Notes under the pieces: generated by a model
Databases searched by the model: none
What the model was told of the DNA's origin: nothing
The model's input: only the letters and a program-made list of their open reading frames with translations
Shown here: positions 13,779 to 17,666 of the stretch, piece by piece
Numbering within the stretch: position 1 is the stretch's first letter
Layout: every line of letters begins with the position of its first letter
Assembly: GCA_021785795.1 (NCBI GenBank)
Contig: JAJYEK010000069.1
Coordinates: 1 to 17,666, forward strand
DNA length: 17,666 nt
Source: Pseudomonadota bacterium
GTDB lineage: Bacteria; Pseudomonadota; Gammaproteobacteria; Acidiferrobacterales; UBA6901
Reading direction: 5' to 3'
Position numbers and translations under genes: made by a program

Positions 13779-15287
13779 ATGGAATTCTCCGTAAAGAGCG
13801 GCGGTCCCGAAAAACAGCGCAGCGCGTGCATCGTGGTGGGCATCTTCGAAGGCCGCAAACTTACACCCAGCGCCCGCCAGATCGATCAGATCTCGGGAGG
13901 CGCGCTCATGGCCATACTTCGGCGCGGCGATCACTCCGGCAGTACGGGGCAATCCCTGCTCCTGCATCACCTGCCGAACATCCCGAGCGAGCGGGTGCTG
14001 CTGATAGGCTGCGGCAAGGAAAAGGACCTGGGCGACGGATCCTACCGGGCGATCATCGGACATGCTGCGCGCGCCCTGGGCGACACTGGAGCGACCGAGG
14101 CGGCTGTGTTTCTTGCCGATCTGGACGTCAGGGGACGGGACCTCAACTGGAAACTCCGTCACGCGGTTGAGATCACCGAGGACGCCTATTACCGGTTCGA
14201 CCAGCTGAAAAGCCGCAAAAGCGAGAAGCGGCGCGCGCTGCGCCGCATGGTGCTCATGGTGCCGAAACGCAGCGACCTGGCGCCGGCCGAAAACGCGGTC
14301 CGCCAGGGCAAGGCCATCAGCGCCGGCATGACGCTGGCCAAGGACCTTGGCAATCTGCCCGGCAACATCTGCACCCCGACCTACCTGGCCGATCAGGCGC
14401 GGGCGCTTCAGGAGGAATATGGCGTCAAAACCACTGTGCTCGAAGAGCAGGACATGCGCACACTCGGCATGGGCGCGCTGCTGTCAGTAGCGCGCGGCAG
14501 CAGCCAGCCACCGAAACTCATCATCATCGAATACCAGGGTGGCGGCGAAGGACAACCCCCAGTCGCGCTGGTAGGCAAGGGCCTCACCTTCGATGCCGGC
14601 GGAATTTCCATCAAACCGGCCGCTGAAATGGACGAAATGAAATACGACATGTGCGGCGGCGCCGCCGTACTCGGAACCCTCAAAGCGGTCGCCGAACTCA
14701 GGCTTCCGATCAACGTGGTCGGCGTAATACCGAGCTCGGAGAACCTGCCGGATGGAAATGCCAACAAGCCGGGCGATATCGTGACCAGCATGTCGGGCCA
14801 GACCATCGAAGTGCTGAATACCGACGCCGAGGGGCGCCTGATCCTGTGCGATGCCCTGACCTACACCGAGCGCTTCAATCCCTCGGTGGTGGTCGATCTG
14901 GCCACCCTCACCGGTGCCTGCATCGTCGCCCTGGGCCGGCATGCCAGCGGTCTGATGAGCAACAGCGAACCGCTCGCGCGCGCCCTAACCGGGGCCGGCC
15001 GCTACGCCTTCGACCGGGCCTGGCAACTCCCGCTGTGGGACGACTACCAAAAACAGCTCGACAGCAATTTTGCGGACATGGCGAACATCGGTGGACGCGA
15101 TGCCGGCGCCATCACAGCCGCCTGCTTCCTCGCGCGCTACACCAAGAAATTCAGGTGGGCCCATCTGGATATCGCCGGCACAGCGTGGAAAACCGGGAAG
15201 GAAAAAGGAGCCACGGGACGGCCCGTGCCGCTGCTGACCACATTCCTGATCGATCGCAGCGAGCACCACGGACCGACGGAGGCATGA
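13779..15287 (+). CDS. pepA: Leucyl aminopeptidase PepA (M17 family)
   Basis: The 502-residue protein is a dinuclear-metal cytosolic aminopeptidase releasing N-terminal residues, preferentially leucine. Metal and catalytic residues are visible in order: Lys267 and Asp272 in [11 protein letters not shown], Lys279, Asp290 in KYDMCGG, and Asp349, Glu351 and Arg353 in the M17 signature NTDAEGRL (347-354). Each sits exactly three residues before its E. coli PepA counterpart. In E. coli, PepA is also a DNA-binding architectural factor in Xer recombination and carAB control; whether that applies here is unknown. Its stop overlaps the holC start (ATGA at 15284-15287). Confidence 0.97.
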   Translation: MEFSVKSGGPEKQRSACIVVGIFEGRKLTPSARQIDQISGGALMAILRRGDHSGSTGQSLLLHHLPNIPSERVLLIGCGKEKDLGDGSYRAIIGHAARALGDTGATEAAVFLADLDVRGRDLNWKLRHAVEITEDAYYRFDQLKSRKSEKRRALRRMVLMVPKRSDLAPAENAVRQGKAISAGMTLAKDLGNLPGNICTPTYLADQARALQEEYGVKTTVLEEQDMRTLGMGALLSVARGSSQPPKLIIIEYQGGGEGQPPVALVGKGLTFDAGGISIKPAAEMDEMKYDMCGGAAVLGTLKAVAELRLPINVVGVIPSSENLPDGNANKPGDIVTSMSGQTIEVLNTDAEGRLILCDALTYTERFNPSVVVDLATLTGACIVALGRHASGLMSNSEPLARALTGAGRYAFDRAWQLPLWDDYQKQLDSNFADMANIGGRDAGAITAACFLARYTKKFRWAHLDIAGTAWKTGKEKGATGRPVPLLTTFLIDRSEHHGPTEA

Positions 15288-15721
15288 CCCGGATAGACTT
15301 CTACGTGGCACAGAACCCCGATGCGGGCAGTCCCGCGCTGCTAGTGTGCCGCTTCGTGGAAAAGGCGTTCCGCAACGGCCACGAAACCTACGTCCTGACG
15401 GCCGATGCGCAGCAGTCGGCGCACCTCGACGAACTGCTGTGGACGTTCAGTCCGGGCAGCTTCGTTCCGCACCAGTTGAGCCCTGGCAGCCAGGATCCGG
15501 CGGAGGACCCCCTTCCGGCCGTGCTCATCGGGCATGAAGAGCCGCCGGCGGCGTGCAATGACGTCCTGGTGTCGCTCAGACCGGAAGTGCCCGATTGCTT
15601 CAGCCGCTTCCGCCGGGTTGCGGAATTCGTCGGCACAGGCGAGGAAGAGAAGCGCCAGGCGCGCGTGCGCTTCCGCTATTACCGCGATCGCGGCTACCCG
15701 CTGGAGAACCATACCGTCTAG
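15284..15721 (+). CDS. holC: DNA polymerase III chi subunit HolC
   Basis: The 145-residue protein (E. coli chi is 147) has the family hallmarks [11 protein letters not shown] at the start, [18 protein letters not shown] (45-62) and a C-terminus like [15 protein letters not shown]. Chi links the clamp loader, through psi, to single-stranded DNA-binding protein. The ATG overlaps the pepA stop, and GGAGG lies only 1 bp before it, so translation is probably coupled to pepA. The pepA-holC-valS neighbourhood is common in gammaproteobacteria and supports the assignment. Confidence 0.94.
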   Translation: MTRIDFYVAQNPDAGSPALLVCRFVEKAFRNGHETYVLTADAQQSAHLDELLWTFSPGSFVPHQLSPGSQDPAEDPLPAVLIGHEEPPAACNDVLVSLRPEVPDCFSRFRRVAEFVGTGEEEKRQARVRFRYYRDRGYPLENHTV

Positions 15722-15753
15722 CACGGTCCCGGGCGGCAGCCTAAACTACCGGA

Positions 15754-16722
15754 ATGACGAACGGGTCCACGGACAAGCCCAAGCACATACCCTCATCCAG
15801 GCACACCCTGGAGGAAGTGCTCCATTCGCTTCAGGATCTGCTCCGCAACGAACTCCAGGCGGCCGGGGGAAAGCCGCCTGCACCGGCGCGCGACGAGAGG
15901 CCGCCGCAACTGCCGACGCCCGCCGATGTGATTTCTCAGCTTCAGGGCAGTCTCGCCGACCTCATGCCATCGGGGCAGGCGGCTGGACCGCAGGACGTGC
16001 CCGTCGGCATTACGGAGGACTCCGGAGTCGAACTAGGCACAGCGCGCGCACCGTACGGACCCGATCCATCCTCTGCTGCGGCGCCGGCCGGCGCAGACCC
16101 GATCCGGCCTGCCGCGGGCCCGGAACGGACCGGGGTTGGCAAAGCGATACAGCAGCAGCTGCCGTTTGCCGACCTGCCGGTTTTGCAATCCGCGCCGGCA
16201 GGCGGCTCGCGACAGCTGGAACCCGAACACCGGGACATGCCGGATGCGCGTGGTCCTGCCGTCGCCGGATCCGTCGGGGAGGCTGGCCGCAGCGGCGAGA
16301 CGCCGGGCCTGTTGCAGGTTCCCGCTGGCGAGGAACCGCCGACGGAATCCGCAACCGGCGAGGGCGGCAGCTCGGACCAGGGCCTGGAGCCGTCTGCTGC
16401 GACCACCGCCGCCGAGGACTGGGATGACATTCCAGTCCTTCAGAATGCCATCGATCTCGTACCTGAAACCGGTGCGCCGGAAATCCCGGCGCCGGCGGCA
16501 TCCGGTCCGGAAGCTGGCAAACCGCAGCGGACAACGGCCGCGAAGCCGCCGGGTTTCGATAACCACAGGATTGCGGTTCTGGCCACGGCCCGGCTCGACC
16601 TGGAACTGCGCAGGTCAGGGGGGCAGCCACTCGACACCACGACAGTCGCGCGGCTCGCCCAGATCCTTGAGGAAGTGCTGGCGCAGGCTGCAGCAAACAT
16701 GGACAATACTTTCCAGAAATAG
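15754..16722 (+). CDS. Uncharacterised Pro/Ala/Gly-rich protein between holC and valS
   Basis: The 322-residue protein is not assigned to a known function. The N-terminus (17-37) is a probable amphipathic helix (TLEEVLHSLQDLLRNELQA). The long middle (about 40-265) is rich in Pro, Ala, Gly, Glu and probably disordered. Inside it are repeated short motifs: QQQLPFADLPVLQSA (133-147) and DDIPVLQNAID (224-234), with a weaker DVPVGITED (81-89). The C-terminus (271-312) is a predicted helical unit (DLELRRSGGQPL, then VARLAQILEEVL). No signal peptide or membrane helix is visible. Relatives upstream of valS in gammaproteobacteria carry similar D-I-P-x-L motifs, as I recall. The start ATG 15754 lies 32 bp after holC. 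Coding is supported by continuous frame length and non-random motifs, but the frame is GC-rich. Confidence 0.8.
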   Translation: MTNGSTDKPKHIPSSRHTLEEVLHSLQDLLRNELQAAGGKPPAPARDERPPQLPTPADVISQLQGSLADLMPSGQAAGPQDVPVGITEDSGVELGTARAPYGPDPSSAAAPAGADPIRPAAGPERTGVGKAIQQQLPFADLPVLQSAPAGGSRQLEPEHRDMPDARGPAVAGSVGEAGRSGETPGLLQVPAGEEPPTESATGEGGSSDQGLEPSAATTAAEDWDDIPVLQNAIDLVPETGAPEIPAPAASGPEAGKPQRTTAAKPPGFDNHRIAVLATARLDLELRRSGGQPLDTTTVARLAQILEEVLAQAAANMDNTFQK

Positions 16723-16809
16723 ACACCGGCCGGAGCCTGCCCGATCCGGAGATCCGAGTAGCAGGGCGGTGCGCTCGACCATCACGCTTTTCACCCAAGA
16801 ACACGCGAC

Positions 16810-17666
16810 ATGAGCCTTCACGATCCGGAAAGCGGCGTGCCCCACAAGGTCGGCGCGCCGCTCGATAAGACCTATGAGCCGCGCCTGCTGGAGCAGCGCA
16901 TCTACCAGGAATGGGAACGCTCCGGCTATTTCACTTCCAGGGCCCGCGCATCCGGCGCGACGGGTGCGGGCGGCACGGAGCCAGCGCCTTACTGCATCAT
17001 GATCCCGCCCCCCAATGTCACGGGAAGCCTGCACATGGGGCATGCGTTCCAGGACACCCTTATGGATGCGCTGATCCGCTATCACCGCATGGGGGGCAGC
17101 TCCACGCTGTGGCAAGCGGGAACCGACCATGCTGGTATCGCCACGCAGATGGTCGTCGAGCGACAGCTCGAAGCCGAAGGCAAGAGCCGGCACGACCTCG
17201 GGCGCGAGGCCTTCGTCCAGCGGATCTGGGAATGGAAGGGACAGTCGGGCGGCGCGATCACCCGTCAGCTGCGGCGCATGGGCGCATCCCTCGACTGGTC
17301 GCGTGAGCGCTTTACCATGGATGAAGGACTCTCGCATGCCGTGATCGAGGTGTTCGTGCGGCTGCATGCCGAAGGCCTCATTTACCGCGGCAAGCGCCTG
17401 GTCAACTGGGATCCGGTGCTGCACACGGCGGTGTCTGACCTGGAAGTCGCGGCCGAAGAGGAGCCCGGCCATCTCTGGCACATCCGCTACCCCATCGCGG
17501 GAACGGCGCAACATCTCGTAGTGGCAACCACACGGCCTGAAACACTGCTCGGCGACACCGCCGTGGCGGTCAATCCTGAAGACGCACGGTACCGCCACCT
17601 GGTCGGGAAGACAGTCGAGCTGCCCCTCACCGGCCGCCGCATACCAGTGATCGCCGACGCCTACGT
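16810..17666 (+). CDS. valS: Valyl-tRNA synthetase ValS, N-terminal part (runs off the window)
   Basis: The first 285 residues are present. The class I signature is [15 protein letters not shown] (66-80, HIGH motif as HMGH). [18 protein letters not shown] (19-36) and [15 protein letters not shown] are typical of ValS. The editing (CP1) domain begins with [18 protein letters not shown], whose TTRPET motif takes part in hydrolysing mischarged Thr-tRNA. The KMSKS motif would lie beyond the window. A small insertion, rich in Ala/Gly/Thr (44-58), precedes the catalytic motif. The start ATG 16810 has only a weak ribosome site. The gene ends at the window edge, not by truncation. Confidence 0.96.
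   Translation, partial: MSLHDPESGVPHKVGAPLDKTYEPRLLEQRIYQEWERSGYFTSRARASGATGAGGTEPAPYCIMIPPPNVTGSLHMGHAFQDTLMDALIRYHRMGGSSTLWQAGTDHAGIATQMVVERQLEAEGKSRHDLGREAFVQRIWEWKGQSGGAITRQLRRMGASLDWSRERFTMDEGLSHAVIEVFVRLHAEGLIYRGKRLVNWDPVLHTAVSDLEVAAEEEPGHLWHIRYPIAGTAQHLVVATTRPETLLGDTAVAVNPEDARYRHLVGKTVELPLTGRRIPVIADAY

Noticed and set aside
16615..17598. 327-codon minus-strand open frame opposite valS
   Set aside because: It overlaps the clearly coding valS N-terminus and reads as low-complexity complement with no known motif.

Overview
The window looks like a chromosomal segment of a GC-rich gammaproteobacterium (roughly 60% G+C by eye). The evidence is a pepA-holC-(unknown)-valS run divergent from lptF-lptG, a System I (Ccm) cytochrome c maturation set of proteobacterial type, and a PepA, chi subunit and CcmE that line up closely with the E. 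coli proteins in length and key residues. The respiratory assembly genes (Sco, CtaG, Ccm) indicate an aerobic organism rich in c-type cytochromes with a copper-containing terminal oxidase. The sequence alone does not fix a genus.

Layout. Positions 1-394 hold a tRNA-Ala(CGC) gene with a promoter-like -10 box and a 16-bp perfect hairpin terminator. Positions 395-1364 are a decayed accessory patch. It carries the remains of a HigB/HigA-type toxin-antitoxin pair on the minus strand (toxin 5'-truncated with one extra base, antitoxin with one base missing) and a coding-like fragment of unknown family. On the minus strand, 1365-3012 encode a Sco1/SenC copper chaperone and, upstream of it, a CtaG-type oxidase assembly membrane protein. 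About 500 bp without a recognisable gene follow. Next come tRNA-Arg(CCT) and, 25 bp later, a tightly packed ccmABCDE-ccmG operon on the plus strand (3611-6887). The missing ccm genes lie immediately beyond, convergent on the minus strand: ccmF, ccmH and ccmI (10456 down to 7030). The complete System I machinery is therefore present but split into two converging transcription units.

Positions 10457-10909 are non-coding. They contain a GC-rich inverted repeat, a cluster of DnaA-box-like 9-mers including one perfect copy, and a 120-bp stretch of about 75% A+T. This arrangement resembles a replication origin or a DnaA-binding site and is the most unusual unexplained signal in the window. An RDD-family membrane protein gene (10910-11365) shares its stop codon bases with the convergent lptG. 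lptG and lptF (minus) encode the LPS export permease pair and diverge from pepA. pepA overlaps holC (DNA polymerase III chi). holC is followed by a Pro/Ala-rich unknown protein with recurring (D)xPVLQ motifs and a clamp-binding-like QQQLPF motif, then by valS, which runs off the window end.

Functionally, 1365-10456 form a respiratory assembly hub: copper delivery and oxidase assembly (Sco, CtaG) beside haem export, haem chaperoning, thiol reduction and haem ligation (CcmA-I). The right third is a common gammaproteobacterial housekeeping block. No CRISPR array, insertion sequence or novel multi-gene defence system was seen. The unusual items are the dead toxin-antitoxin module, the split ccm locus joined to a tRNA gene, the DnaA-box/AT-rich intergenic region and the unknown holC-valS protein.
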